Below, piece by piece: positions 35,527 through 44,042 of a stretch of 64,000 nt of DNA. The translations under genes were made by a program, and so were the position numbers. Position 1 is the stretch's first letter. The number at the start of each line of letters is the position of its first letter. The DNA lies in assembly GCA_958347955.1 (NCBI GenBank), contig CATVXH010000002.1, positions 129,479-193,478 of the forward strand. Direction: 5' to 3'. A model generated the notes under the pieces. The model worked only from the letters and a program-made list of their open reading frames with translations. It was not told the DNA's origin and did no database searches. This DNA is from an uncultured Sutterella sp. Lineage in GTDB: Bacteria; Pseudomonadota; Gammaproteobacteria; Burkholderiales; Burkholderiaceae_F.

Positions 35527-36564
35527 CTATTCAAAATAAAAACGCTGTTTGTTTTTACCTTTAGAATTATTTCGTAGTATTTTAAAGTAAATGTTCAGAA
35601 AGCAGGAACCGCATCGAAATAGGAAAAAACGTTGCCGATATTTTTTGTTCAATTCAGTTCCGCTACTAAGCTTCAAAATCGTTTGATAGTACTCTGACAG
35701 CGATTTCCAATGCTCTGGTGAATATTCATTTTCCGTGAAGCAGCGCCGCACAGCCTGCCACCATCCGTTTAATAACCGAATCAACGTGCCTTCACGAAGG
35801 TACGGATTTTCTGCTTTTTCTATTTCCTCAGTCAGAGAATTAAAAAGCAAAATATCCTGGTTGTATTGCTTTTTGCTATGAGAAAGGGATGATTTTCTCA
35901 ATCTATACAAATATGTTTGATTGGAAAAAACAACCCCTGAATGCACGGCTTTGGTGGCTCTTAACATGAAGTCTTTATCTTCACCTTTGCCAAGCTTTTC
36001 ATGAAAACGCAACCCTTGAATTGCGGAAAGTCGGTAACAGCGGTTGCCGATAAAAAAGAGCGAACTAGGAGACGAAAAGTTACGCCACTGACCTAAAGTG
36101 AAAAAATGTGCGTAAATGTTGTCTAAATCCAGAAGCACCGGTTCGTGAAGATTAAATTCTTTATTTTGGGGACCTCTGAGATCAAAGGAACGGCAACCGC
36201 ACACTAAGTAAGGCACATCGAAGCGGATAATGTTGTCAGCAAATTTTGCCAGGAAATCTTCTGTGACAATATCATCGGAATCGACAAAGCAGACATAATC
36301 AAAATTCTTCACTCTTTCAATGTAATCAAGAGCGAAGTTTCGAGCTGAAGAGACTCCACCATTCGGTTTGGTCAATACCTTTATCGGGTAGGACTGCGTC
36401 TCGTAGGTTTTGAGTATACTGAGTGAATCGTCAGTTGAACCGTCATCAACTGTAATTACCGAAAAGTTCTTATATGTCTGCGCAAATAAAGAATCCAGCG
36501 TTTCTTTTAAATAGCGGGCAGAGTTGTAAACTGGGACGATAATGGCAAATGACGGTTCACTCAT
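35527..36564 (-). CDS. Glycosyltransferase family 2 protein
   Basis: A 345-residue GT-A enzyme. FAIIVPVYNSARYLKETLDSLFAQTY and VDDGSTDDSL form the nucleotide-sugar site, FVDSDDIVTEDF is the DxD metal motif, and GKGEDKDFMLRATKA supplies the catalytic-base region. A basic, partly hydrophobic C-terminus may dock it to the membrane. Acts in surface glycan assembly; specificity unknown. 27 bp upstream of the GT4 gene on the same strand. Confidence 0.9.
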   Translation of the reverse strand: MSEPSFAIIVPVYNSARYLKETLDSLFAQTYKNFSVITVDDGSTDDSLSILKTYETQSYPIKVLTKPNGGVSSARNFALDYIERVKNFDYVCFVDSDDIVTEDFLAKFADNIIRFDVPYLVCGCRSFDLRGPQNKEFNLHEPVLLDLDNIYAHFFTLGQWRNFSSPSSLFFIGNRCYRLSAIQGLRFHEKLGKGEDKDFMLRATKAVHSGVVFSNQTYLYRLRKSSLSHSKKQYNQDILLFNSLTEEIEKAENPYLREGTLIRLLNGWWQAVRRCFTENEYSPEHWKSLSEYYQTILKLSSGTELNKKYRQRFFLFRCGSCFLNIYFKILRNNSKGKNKQRFYFE

Positions 36565-36630
36565 TTAGTGAGCTCCAATTTTTCGCGGCCAAAACCCTAA
36601 TCGAATTTTCTCCGCGAGTAATCCTTTACG

Positions 36631-37569
36631 TTATTTGAAAAGTTCTTCAATTTTGGAGATGACTTCTTCCTTAGAGGGCCACCGTCCTTCTTCACCTAAA
36701 ACGATAGCGTTCGGATTCCAGGGACCTGTGCGTTTCGGATCCGTGACGCCAATTAAAGTGATTTGACGTGCGCCAACGGCAGCTGCCACGTGGCTGATGC
36801 CGGAGTCGTTAGCGATCACTAATTGCGCTTCTTTACACAAAGCGGCGTAGGTGCCGAGATTGGTCGGCGGCAAATGAGTTGCGTCAGGGCAGGCGACTTT
36901 GGCATCAGCGGCTTCGTCGGGGGACGGCAGCACGATGGGCTCAATGCCCAAGTCCCGCAGGGGTTTCACAACACAGTTAATTTCCGTCCAATGCTTGATC
37001 TTACCGTGATGAACGCCTCGGGCGATCGGCGCGATTAGCGCAAATTTTTCCGGGATATTAAATTTTTCAATCAGGTTCTTGGCACCTGCCGTATGACGGG
37101 TGATGAGCTTTAAGCCCAGATCACTTGTGGGTTTTGTCCAGGCAGGCTCTTTTCCCCATGCCTTGATTGCGCCCATAGTAGCAGCAAAAAAGCGTTCCAC
37201 TTCATGGATGTTTTTTTCCGGTTCGGGCACCTTTTGGTCTAACAAAAGAAAACGCCCATCGGTGGGGAAGCCCGCGGCGCGGATGCCCGCTAAACGGAAT
37301 TGAAGGGCTGAGCCAAAGGAATTCGGGAAAAGCAATCCCAACGGCTTATTGAGCTGTTCCGATAAATAATGAAGTCGCTGAAGGTCTTCGCTGACATGGC
37401 CTTCAATCGGATCAAACCGCCATCCCATGCCAAGCATTAAGTCTTCGGCGAATCGCTTACCGACAAGGTAGGGGGTGAAGCCGCTTGCTTCCAATAAGCG
37501 CAAAGAAGGTAATGTCATGCAGCAGTCACCCACATGATTCGGTAATCGGCAAACAACAATCGGATTCAT
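36631..37569 (-). CDS. ADP-heptose-LPS heptosyltransferase family protein (GT9)
   Basis: A 312-residue GT9 enzyme of the WaaC/WaaF/WaaQ group that adds heptose to the LPS inner core. The N-terminal RLPNHVGDCCMTLPSLRLL matches the family's R-x-N-hydrophobic-G-D motif, and the C-terminal VIANDSGISHVAAAVGARQITLIGVTDPKRTGPWNP is the donor-binding signature. First gene of the leftward glycan group, divergent from the SIMPL gene. Which heptose it transfers cannot be decided. Confidence 0.92.
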   Translation of the reverse strand: MNPIVVCRLPNHVGDCCMTLPSLRLLEASGFTPYLVGKRFAEDLMLGMGWRFDPIEGHVSEDLQRLHYLSEQLNKPLGLLFPNSFGSALQFRLAGIRAAGFPTDGRFLLLDQKVPEPEKNIHEVERFFAATMGAIKAWGKEPAWTKPTSDLGLKLITRHTAGAKNLIEKFNIPEKFALIAPIARGVHHGKIKHWTEINCVVKPLRDLGIEPIVLPSPDEAADAKVACPDATHLPPTNLGTYAALCKEAQLVIANDSGISHVAAAVGARQITLIGVTDPKRTGPWNPNAIVLGEEGRWPSKEEVISKIEELFK

Positions 37570-37680
37570 AACAGTCTCGTTTTAATAAGCTGATACAGAA
37601 AGGAAAACAATGACACATTTTACTCGACTTAAAACTCTAAAATAAAACTTAATCATTCAAATTTTTTGGGGAGAAATTCA

Positions 37681-38424
37681 ATGCAAAAGATTACTCAGAT
37701 GGCAACCGCTGGTGTATTGGCGATGACGATGTCGGCGGCGATGGCGGCAGACTCTATGAACGGAACAGTGCTTTCCGAAAAAGGGATGACAATGACTGTG
37801 ACGGGAACCGCATCGGTGACCATTCCAAATGATGAAGCGCAAATGCATTGGTCTGTGTCATCGCAAGCGAAAACCTTAAAGGAAGCCACTGCTGAGGCCA
37901 TTAAAACGATGAACGAGGGGCTGGCTCAGATTAAAGCAGTGAGTGATCAGTTGCAGCTTCAGACTCAATCGATGAATTCATACCCTGTGTATGGCGAAAC
38001 AAAAGGCAATCAGACACCGAAGATCGTAGCGTGGCGTGTTTCCCAATCTCTGGAAGTCATCGCGCCTAACATTGACTTGGTCCCTCAGGTTATAGAAAAA
38101 GTGAACGGCACTTTGGCGCTCGATAATTTGAATTTCCGAGTCTCCGATAAAGCCAAAGCCAAACAGGACGAGTCGCTCTATAAGATGGCGGTGGCAGACG
38201 CTACACAGCGGGCGGTGTGGATTGCCCAATCCGTGGGCAGCAGTCCAGCCAAGGTGGAACTTCAATCGTTGCGTTTTGGCAGCAACGGCACGCCTCGTCC
38301 GATGAATGTGCTGATGAGAGCCTCCGCAAAATCCATGGATGCGGCGATGCCCGCGCCTGAGATTGAAGCCGGCACCAGTGACTTGAGTTTGACTGTGACC
38401 GCGGAGGTTTTAATTAAACGTTAG
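37681..38424 (+). CDS. Periplasmic SIMPL-domain (DUF541) protein
   Basis: A 247-residue secreted protein: signal peptide ending ...MSAAMAADS, then a SIMPL/DUF541 domain with VTGTASVTIPNDEAQMHWSV and WRVSQSLEVIAPNIDLVPQVIEKV. Family members include E. coli YggE, linked to oxidative stress, and outer-membrane-associated forms; the biochemical role is unsettled. ATG at 37681 lies 7 bp after GGGGAG and is preferred to TTG 37666. Followed by a good terminator, so monocistronic. Confidence 0.88.
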   Translation: MQKITQMATAGVLAMTMSAAMAADSMNGTVLSEKGMTMTVTGTASVTIPNDEAQMHWSVSSQAKTLKEATAEAIKTMNEGLAQIKAVSDQLQLQTQSMNSYPVYGETKGNQTPKIVAWRVSQSLEVIAPNIDLVPQVIEKVNGTLALDNLNFRVSDKAKAKQDESLYKMAVADATQRAVWIAQSVGSSPAKVELQSLRFGSNGTPRPMNVLMRASAKSMDAAMPAPEIEAGTSDLSLTVTAEVLIKR

Positions 38425-38452
38425 AGCATCACAAAATCACTGCTTCCATGAG

Positions 38453-38475
38453 AGCCCGCCTTCGGTGGGCTTTCG
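38453..38475 (+). terminator. Rho-independent terminator after the SIMPL gene
   Basis: AGCCCGCC (38453-38460) pairs with GGTGGGCT (38464-38471) through one G-U pair around a TTC loop and is followed by TTTCG. It is 29 bp after the stop. The U-run is short. Confidence 0.7.
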
Positions 38476-38610
38476 TATAAGACAAAAGTGTTACATTCCT
38501 TTAAGAAGTCTTCAATAAAAATATTTTGCGGTTAACATGGGCTCAGAGGCGGAAGAGACCGCCAATAGCGTACAATAAGCGGATTAAATTTAGTCAGGGA
38601 GATCAGACTC

Positions 38611-39270
38611 ATGAACCCAAAGTACCCTCACCCCATATTGGCCCGTGAAGGTTGGCCTTTTATCGGCGGTACTTTTCTTTTGGCTTTTTTATGGACCGCG
38701 TTCGCAGGATTCGGTTTTATCGCGGCTGTTTTGTGGATTCTTTTCATTATTGTCACACAGTTTTTCCGCGATCCTCCAAGAACTGTGCCTTCAATGCCAG
38801 AGGCGGTGCTCTCGCCCGCTGACGGTCAAATTGTCAAGGTTGAAAAGACCATTGACCCCTTTACCAATGAAGAGGCAATTTTGATCAGCGTCTTCATGAA
38901 TCTTTTTAATGTTCACTGCCAACGTTTTCCGGTCAACGGAACGGTGGAAGATGTTCAGTACTATCCCGGCAAATTCTTAAACGCGGATCTTGATAAAGCC
39001 AGTACTGAAAATGAACGCAATGCTGTGATCGTTCGCGTCAACGACGGCAACCGCATCACGGTTGTCCAGGTGGCCGGCCTTGTGGCCCGTCGCATCCTTT
39101 GCTACATCCAAAAGGGCGACGAACTCACCAAGGGCGAGCGTTACGGCTTCATTCGTTTCGGCAGCCGTTTGGACGTTTACCTGCCCACGGATGCAACACC
39201 TTGCGTCACCATTGGTGAAAAGGTGCTCGGCACCGAAACTATTTTGGCTAAATTGGCTCCCAAAGCCTAA
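38611..39270 (+). CDS. psd: Phosphatidylserine decarboxylase proenzyme
   Basis: A 219-residue enzyme that converts phosphatidylserine to phosphatidylethanolamine at the inner membrane. It is the short (PSD-A) form: two N-terminal membrane segments, VLSPADGQIVKVE, SVFMNLFNVHCQRFPVNG, and RFGSRLDVYLP, where self-cleavage at Gly-Ser yields the pyruvoyl group. pssA, encoding the preceding step, begins 27 bp downstream, so the pair is an operon. PE made here is also the donor for phosphoethanolamine transferases such as the one at 20-21.7 kb. Confidence 0.95.
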   Translation: MNPKYPHPILAREGWPFIGGTFLLAFLWTAFAGFGFIAAVLWILFIIVTQFFRDPPRTVPSMPEAVLSPADGQIVKVEKTIDPFTNEEAILISVFMNLFNVHCQRFPVNGTVEDVQYYPGKFLNADLDKASTENERNAVIVRVNDGNRITVVQVAGLVARRILCYIQKGDELTKGERYGFIRFGSRLDVYLPTDATPCVTIGEKVLGTETILAKLAPKA

Positions 39271-39297
39271 AAACAGGACACAGGAAAAGGTTTTACT

Positions 39298-40098
39298 ATG
39301 CGAAAAATTCGTCGTTCTCCTCGAGCTAACATCAAGGAACGCATTAAAGAAGCGCGCGCCCGCAGCATTTATCTTTTGCCGAACTCTTTCACAATGGGTT
39401 CGCTCATTTGCGCCTTTTGGGGTGTCACGCAAGCCATGGCAGGTAATTTCGGTGTGGCCGCGGCAACGATTTTCATTTCCATGCTGTTGGACGGCATGGA
39501 TGGTCGTGTGGCGCGTTTGACGCACACGCAAAGTAGTTTCGGTGAACAGTTTGACTCCATCGCCGATATGACCGCCTTTGGTGTTTGTCCGGCTTTGATC
39601 GCCTACGAGTTCGCCTTAAAAGATTTCGGCGGCTTGGGTTGGGCGGCAGCCTTTATTTTCTGCGCAGGCGCCGGTGTCCGTTTGGCCCGCTTTAACGCCA
39701 ATATCGGTTTTATTGACAAGGGCTTTTTCCAGGGCTTGGCTAGCCCCGCCGGAGCCGCTTTGGTGATGGGTTTTGTATGGCTGGCCGTGGCCGGACAACT
39801 CAACCCGACGCTCACACAATACGTGCCCAATATCACGGCCGTGTTGTGCATTTATGCCGGCGTCACCATGGTGTCCAATGCGCCTTTCTTCAGCGGTAAG
39901 AATATTGGCTTTGTGCGCACGATTCCGTTTTGGGTGGTGCTGGTGGCGGCGCTCGCTTTCATTTGCTTCTCCAGCAATCCGTCACTGTCGGCCTTTATCG
40001 TTTTCTGCTGCTACGCTGTAAGCGGCTATGTCTATCAGTTTTATCTCTGGGTTCGCGGTATGCCCAATCCCGTGCGTCCCGTCAGAGATGAGGCGTAA
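39298..40098 (+). CDS. pssA: CDP-diacylglycerol-serine O-phosphatidyltransferase
   Basis: A 266-residue integral membrane enzyme making phosphatidylserine from CDP-diacylglycerol and serine. The CDP-alcohol phosphotransferase motif DGMDGRVARLTHTQSSFGEQFDSIAD contains the D-G-x2-A-R-x8-G-x3-D-x3-D residues (described across two stretches). About six to eight membrane helices follow a basic N-terminus. Overlap with psd function and 27-bp spacing support co-transcription. A clear terminator follows 15 bp after the stop. Confidence 0.95.
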   Translation: MRKIRRSPRANIKERIKEARARSIYLLPNSFTMGSLICAFWGVTQAMAGNFGVAAATIFISMLLDGMDGRVARLTHTQSSFGEQFDSIADMTAFGVCPALIAYEFALKDFGGLGWAAAFIFCAGAGVRLARFNANIGFIDKGFFQGLASPAGAALVMGFVWLAVAGQLNPTLTQYVPNITAVLCIYAGVTMVSNAPFFSGKNIGFVRTIPFWVVLVAALAFICFSSNPSLSAFIVFCCYAVSGYVYQFYLWVRGMPNPVRPVRDEA

Positions 40099-40113
40099 TA
40101 ATTTCTGATCGAT

Positions 40114-40149
40114 AGGGGATGGTTCGTTTTCCGAACTGTCCCCTTTTTT
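40114..40149 (+). terminator. Rho-independent terminator after psd-pssA
   Basis: AGGGGA (40114-40119) pairs with TCCCCT (40139-40144) and an inner GTTCG/CGAAC stem stacks on it. A run of T follows to 40149. Strong and correctly placed for the + strand operon. Confidence 0.82.
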
Positions 40150-40162
40150 AATAGGGTGAAAA

Positions 40163-40858
40163 ATGTCGTTTCTGTTTGCTCCGGCTCCAATGGCAGTTTT
40201 GCCGATTGATGGAGAGCCGAATTTGTATTTTCCGATCCACCGTATTTATGGGGTTGCCCGTAATTACGCGGCTGTGAACGCCGCTTTGGGGGAAAAGACT
40301 CCGCCGAGTCTTTTTCTGAAACCTGCCGATGCGGCTGTGTATGCACCCGAAGGGAAAACGCTGGAATTGGACTTTCCGTGTGCAACCGAGGATTTGCAGC
40401 ATGAAATTGAGCTCGTGGTGGCTATCGGCAAGGCCGGTCGCAATATCGCGGTTGAAGAGGCTATGGACTATGTTTGGGGGTATGCGGCAGGTTTAGATTT
40501 GACTCGCCGCGACTTGCAACGGGCTAGCAGCGCCAAGGGGCAACCTTGGGCCACGGCAAAAGCCTTTGATGAATCAGCGCCCATGACGGCGCTCAAGCCT
40601 GCCTCACGAACTCCTGATAACGAACCGATGAAGGTTTGGTTGTATGTCAATAACGAAAAGCGTCAGGAAGGAACAACCGCGGAGATGATTTTGAATGTGC
40701 ATGAAATCATCAGCTACATCTCGACGCTTTACGAATTAAAGCCCGGAGACCTGATCATGACGGGAACCCCTGCCGGAATCGGAACGATTCATCCGGGAGA
40801 TGTGCTCGAAGGGGGCGTGCAGGGAGTCGGTGTTCTGAAGGTTAAATTTAAGGAGTAG
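40163..40858 (+). CDS. Fumarylacetoacetate hydrolase family protein
   Basis: A 231-residue enzyme of the FAH/YcgM group, acting on acylpyruvates, oxaloacetate tautomers or related oxo-acids. GVARNYAAVNAALG and PPSLFLKPADA at the start, HEIELVVAIGKAGRNI (metal-binding His-Glu-Glu region) and PGDLIMTGTPAGIGTIHPGD at the end fit the single-domain FAH fold. The exact substrate is uncertain. A rhodanese-domain gene starts 4 bp downstream and is surely co-transcribed. Confidence 0.9.
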   Translation: MSFLFAPAPMAVLPIDGEPNLYFPIHRIYGVARNYAAVNAALGEKTPPSLFLKPADAAVYAPEGKTLELDFPCATEDLQHEIELVVAIGKAGRNIAVEEAMDYVWGYAAGLDLTRRDLQRASSAKGQPWATAKAFDESAPMTALKPASRTPDNEPMKVWLYVNNEKRQEGTTAEMILNVHEIISYISTLYELKPGDLIMTGTPAGIGTIHPGDVLEGGVQGVGVLKVKFKE

Positions 40859-40862
40859 TGTC

Positions 40863-41174
40863 ATGGCCATAACCGCTCAGGAAGGCAAAAAGATGATGGA
40901 GCAGTTGGGCGACCGAGTGCTGATTTTGGACGTCCGACATGAACATGAGTACGAATCGGGACATATACCCGGAGCGGTATTGTTGGATAACGATGATATC
41001 GAAGAGGGGGTGAGACCGGCATCGTTGCCGGAAGATCTCGATCATCCGATTTTAATTTATTGCCGATCCGGCGTTCGCAGCCACTATGCGATGCTGAAAC
41101 TTCAGGCCGCGGGTTATACGCACGTGTACGATATGGGCGGTATTCTGGATTGGCCTTACGAGGTAGTGAAATAA
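40863..41174 (+). CDS. Single-domain rhodanese
   Basis: A 103-residue rhodanese-like protein. ILDVRHEHEYESGHIPGAVLL and the active loop ILIYCRSGVRSHYAMLKL, with the catalytic Cys in CRSGVRS, are intact, so sulfurtransferase chemistry is plausible. YTHVYDMGGILDWPYEV closes the domain. No signal peptide, so cytoplasmic. It follows the FAH-family gene by 4 bp; the functional link is unknown. Confidence 0.93.
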   Translation: MAITAQEGKKMMEQLGDRVLILDVRHEHEYESGHIPGAVLLDNDDIEEGVRPASLPEDLDHPILIYCRSGVRSHYAMLKLQAAGYTHVYDMGGILDWPYEVVK

Positions 41175-41198
41175 GAGATTTTGCAACAACAAAGAAGA

Positions 41199-41228
41199 AC
41201 GGGGTTGATTCGTTGGAACCAACCCCGT
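41199..41228. terminator. Shared terminator between the rhodanese gene and rpsT
   Basis: ACGGGGTTG (41199-41207) pairs perfectly with CAACCCCGT (41220-41228). It lies between two convergent genes, 24 bp after the rhodanese stop and 28 bp after rpsT. On the minus strand a T-rich tract follows, so it probably serves rpsT best. Confidence 0.75.
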
Positions 41229-41256
41229 AAAAATTTAAGTCTTTAAAACTTAAAAA

Positions 41257-41520
41257 TTAAGCCATCGCCTTGATAGCGGCAGCCAAGCGGCTCTTATGAC
41301 GAGCGGCTGCGTTCTTGTGCAAAACGCTCTTGCCGGCCATCGTGTCGATGATCTTTTGAGCCTTCACGAAAGCGTCGGAGGCGGCAGCCTTGTCGCCGGC
41401 GACAATCAACTTACGCACGGCCTTGATGGCGGTGCGGTATTGAGAACGTTGAGCAGAAAGGTGCTGGTTGCGCGCAACGGCTTGACGGGCGCGCTTACGA
41501 GCTTGTTTGGTATTAGCCAT
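41257..41520 (-). CDS. rpsT: 30S ribosomal protein S20
   Basis: An 87-residue, very basic protein, MANTKQARKRARQAVARNQH at the N-terminus and NAAARHKSRLAAAIKAMA at the C-terminus, typical of S20. It binds 16S rRNA early in assembly. Single gene with its own leader and terminator. In E. coli S20 limits its own translation; the hairpin in the leader here may serve a similar end. Confidence 0.98.
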   Translation of the reverse strand: MANTKQARKRARQAVARNQHLSAQRSQYRTAIKAVRKLIVAGDKAAASDAFVKAQKIIDTMAGKSVLHKNAAARHKSRLAAAIKAMA

Positions 41521-41550
41521 TGTTAGTTCCTTGCCTTATTTAAAAAGTTA

Positions 41551-41569
41551 CGGCTGTTAATTACAGCCG
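41551..41569 (-). promoter_or_regulatory. Hairpin in the rpsT 5' leader
   Basis: CGGCTGT (41551-41557) pairs perfectly with ACAGCCG (41563-41569) around a 5-base loop, about 30 nt before the rpsT start. On the minus strand a short T-run follows, so it could act as an attenuator or a translational control structure. Confidence 0.4.
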
Positions 41570-41713
41570 CTTTCAAAGGCATTTAGCATTGAAATACGCT
41601 TTCAGCACAAAGTCGGAAGCGGCTGGTGAATCAGTTCATCCCAATGGATTGGTTACGGTTCTTTCGGGCATAACAATACGTCCACGAAGAACACTCCCTT
41701 GGAAAAGTCCCCA

Positions 41714-41742
41714 AGTTTAGCAAAAAGTTTAACGGCTAACAA
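41714..41742 (-). promoter_or_regulatory. Possible rpsT promoter
   Basis: On the minus strand TTGTTA (41737-41742) and TAAACT (41714-41719) are 17 bp apart, each matching four of six consensus bases. This would give a leader of about 190 nt containing the hairpin. Other starts are possible. Confidence 0.3.
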
Positions 41743-42063
41743 GGTAAGATTCGAAAAAATTAGGTCAATAAGCGATTAAATTTAACTGTTTAACATTCAA
41801 TGCTCTAAAAGGGTGGCTTAATGTTTAAAGTAGTTTGTGTATGAGTGGTCAAGTCAAAATGAACAAATTTAAGACTAGGTACTTTACACCTTGCCGCTAC
41901 ATTCTATCCAAACACCTCAGAGTCTTGTGCTTTTGAAGCTCCTCAGAGACTCCCAGATTTCGTTTTTGCAATTGCTAATGAGGCTTCGGATGAGTGGCAG
42001 GTCTCTACATTTAAAAATTGTAGAGATTGATAAAATTTCCTAAAAATTTTTGGGGTTTAAGCA

Positions 42064-43614
42064 ATGAGTTTAATTAAGGCCGCGGCCACGGTTTCTTCGC
42101 TGACACTTTTGTCCCGTATCACGGGTGTTGTGCGTGACATGTTGATAGCGCGTTATTTCGGTTCTAGCGCGGCTACGGATGCTTTTTATGTGGCTTTTCG
42201 ACTGCCGAACATGCTTCGACGGCTATTTGCCGAAGGGGCTTTTCAACAAGCTTTCGTTCCAATGCTATCGGACGTTAAAGCCACCAAAAGCGAAGAGGAA
42301 GTTCGCAGTTTTATCGATCGGGTATTTAGTCTATTGGCGAGCGTTTTGGTTCTAGTGAGCATTTTGGGAGTGCTGATTGCGCCGGTTCTTGTCTGGTTGA
42401 TAGCGGGCGGTTTGGCGGAAAATCCCGAGGGGTTTGATCTCGCCACCGAAATGACCCGTTGGATGTTCCCTTATATTTTCTTCATGAGCCTCGTGGCCAT
42501 GAGCGCGGGCGTTCTAAACACATGGAAGCATTTTGCCATTCCCGCCTTTACCCCGGTTCTTCTCAACTTATCTTTCATCGCATTTACGTTATTTTTGACG
42601 CCTCACTTGCAAGAGCCGATTTTTGCCTTGGCCGCCGCGGTGATTGTGGGTGGCGTTTTACAGTTGGTCATTCAAATTCCGTCATTGAAAAAATTAGGAG
42701 TTTTGCCTCACCCGGTGAGTCCTCTAAAGGCACTTAAAGACTCGGCGGTCATTCGGGTCATGAAGCTGATGATTCCGGCGCTCTTTGGGGTAGGGGTGGC
42801 TCAGCTTTCGCTGTTGATCAACACGAATATTGCTTCTCGTTTGGGAACCGGTTCTGTGACGTGGTTGTCATTTGCCGACCGCTTGATGGAATTTCCTACG
42901 GCTCTCTTAGGAGTGGCGTTGGGTTCGGTTCTATTGCCAAGTCTTTCAGCCTCTTTCGCCAAAAATGACCTCGTCCGTTACAACGCCCTTTTGGACAACG
43001 GTTTGCGACTTGTTGTGTTGTTGGCAATTCCGGCGGCGGCAGGTTTAGGTTTGATGGCCGAAGCTTTAGTGGCGTTTCTATATCAGGGCAAAAACTTTTT
43101 GGTGTTTGATGTTCACCAAACGAGTTTGGCGGTGATGGGCTACTCATTCGGTTTGTTGGGACTGATTGCCATCAAAATTTTGGCCCCTGCTTTTTACGCC
43201 AGAAAAGACATTCGCACGCCCGTTAAGGTGGCGGCTGTAAGCCTTGTGTGTGTTCAGCTTTGCAATATTGTTTTTGTGCCGCTATTTGCCCACGCGGGCC
43301 TGGCGCTTTCAGTGGGGGTGGGTAGCTGCGTCAACGCGGCAACGCTTTTGGTGATTCTCATCCGTCGCGGACAATATCGGCCGATCGCCGGTTGGGGCGC
43401 CTGGTTCGCGCGCATTATTGTCGCCACTTTGGCGATGTCGGCGGCAATTATTTTTCTGCAACAGGGCGTGGACTGGGCCGGCATGCAAAGCGAGTGGCTC
43501 AAACGCGCCGGACTTGTGTTGCTTTACATTGTCGCCGCTTTAATCGTTTACTTTGGTTTACTGGTAGCGATGGGGTTAAGACCCCGTCACTTGAAGCCCC
43601 GCTACGACATTTGA
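42064..43614 (+). CDS. murJ: Lipid II flippase MurJ
   Basis: A 516-residue membrane protein with about 14 helices that moves lipid II across the inner membrane for peptidoglycan synthesis. SLIKAAATVSSLTLLSRITGVVRDMLIARYFG, PNMLRRLFAEGAFQQAFVPML (described in parts) and FADRLMEFPTALLGVALGSVLLPSLS are the classic MviN/MurJ signatures, with the conserved Arg residues in the first helices. Length normal. The 3' end overlaps a small convergent gene by 13 bp. Confidence 0.97.
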   Translation: MSLIKAAATVSSLTLLSRITGVVRDMLIARYFGSSAATDAFYVAFRLPNMLRRLFAEGAFQQAFVPMLSDVKATKSEEEVRSFIDRVFSLLASVLVLVSILGVLIAPVLVWLIAGGLAENPEGFDLATEMTRWMFPYIFFMSLVAMSAGVLNTWKHFAIPAFTPVLLNLSFIAFTLFLTPHLQEPIFALAAAVIVGGVLQLVIQIPSLKKLGVLPHPVSPLKALKDSAVIRVMKLMIPALFGVGVAQLSLLINTNIASRLGTGSVTWLSFADRLMEFPTALLGVALGSVLLPSLSASFAKNDLVRYNALLDNGLRLVVLLAIPAAAGLGLMAEALVAFLYQGKNFLVFDVHQTSLAVMGYSFGLLGLIAIKILAPAFYARKDIRTPVKVAAVSLVCVQLCNIVFVPLFAHAGLALSVGVGSCVNAATLLVILIRRGQYRPIAGWGAWFARIIVATLAMSAAIIFLQQGVDWAGMQSEWLKRAGLVLLYIVAALIVYFGLLVAMGLRPRHLKPRYDI

Positions 43615-43871
43615 GAAAGATCGTTTTCCCGATCAAAAGGCATGCATTCGGGCCACTGAATCAATTGATTGTGGTCCGTGGTGTCGATGGCCGAGGGGCC
43701 TGTTTGAGCGGTATTGACGGCAAAGTTAAGTTTGGCGTAAACGTTTGCCAAATCATCAAGCATAACTTCCTCGGGATCCAGCCGTTCATCCTCCAGTCTC
43801 TGGACAGTGTCGGCAAGTGTTTCGAGAGCGTCGCTTAGCGCATCGATGAGCCATTGGCGGTCTACAGACAT
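43602..43871 (-). CDS. Small acidic hypothetical protein
   Basis: An 89-residue acidic protein I do not recognise. It begins MSVDRQWLIDALSDALETLADTVQRL, predicted helical and possibly coiled, followed by DERLDPEEVMLDDLANVYAKLNFAVNTA. No signal peptide or membrane segment. The start has AGGA about 8 bases upstream and the codon use is ordinary, which supports a real gene. It overlaps the end of murJ by 13 bp on the opposite strand. Confidence 0.6.
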   Translation of the reverse strand: MSVDRQWLIDALSDALETLADTVQRLEDERLDPEEVMLDDLANVYAKLNFAVNTAQTGPSAIDTTDHNQLIQWPECMPFDRENDLSQMS

Positions 43872-44042
43872 TTTTTCGTTCCTAATCGTTAAAAATCCCC
43901 AAAAAACAATGGGACCTCTTTAAAATGCGACAAGTATACGTGAATCATTATCAGCAATGATTCAACGCTATGACGGATTTAGAGATACGCCTGTCGCGAT
44001 GGGCTAATAAGACAAATTAACGACAGGCTCGGGGGCCATGAT

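Larger units (their letters stand above)
41521..42063. other. Divergent intergenic region between rpsT and murJ
   Basis: Holds the rpsT leader and promoter on the left and the murJ promoter region on the right. No gene is supportable. Near murJ, TCTCTACA (42002-42009) and TGTAGAGA (42019-42026) form an 8-bp inverted repeat around a 9-bp loop that may be an operator or a small hairpin. The central part is AT-rich without recognisable features. Confidence 0.5.
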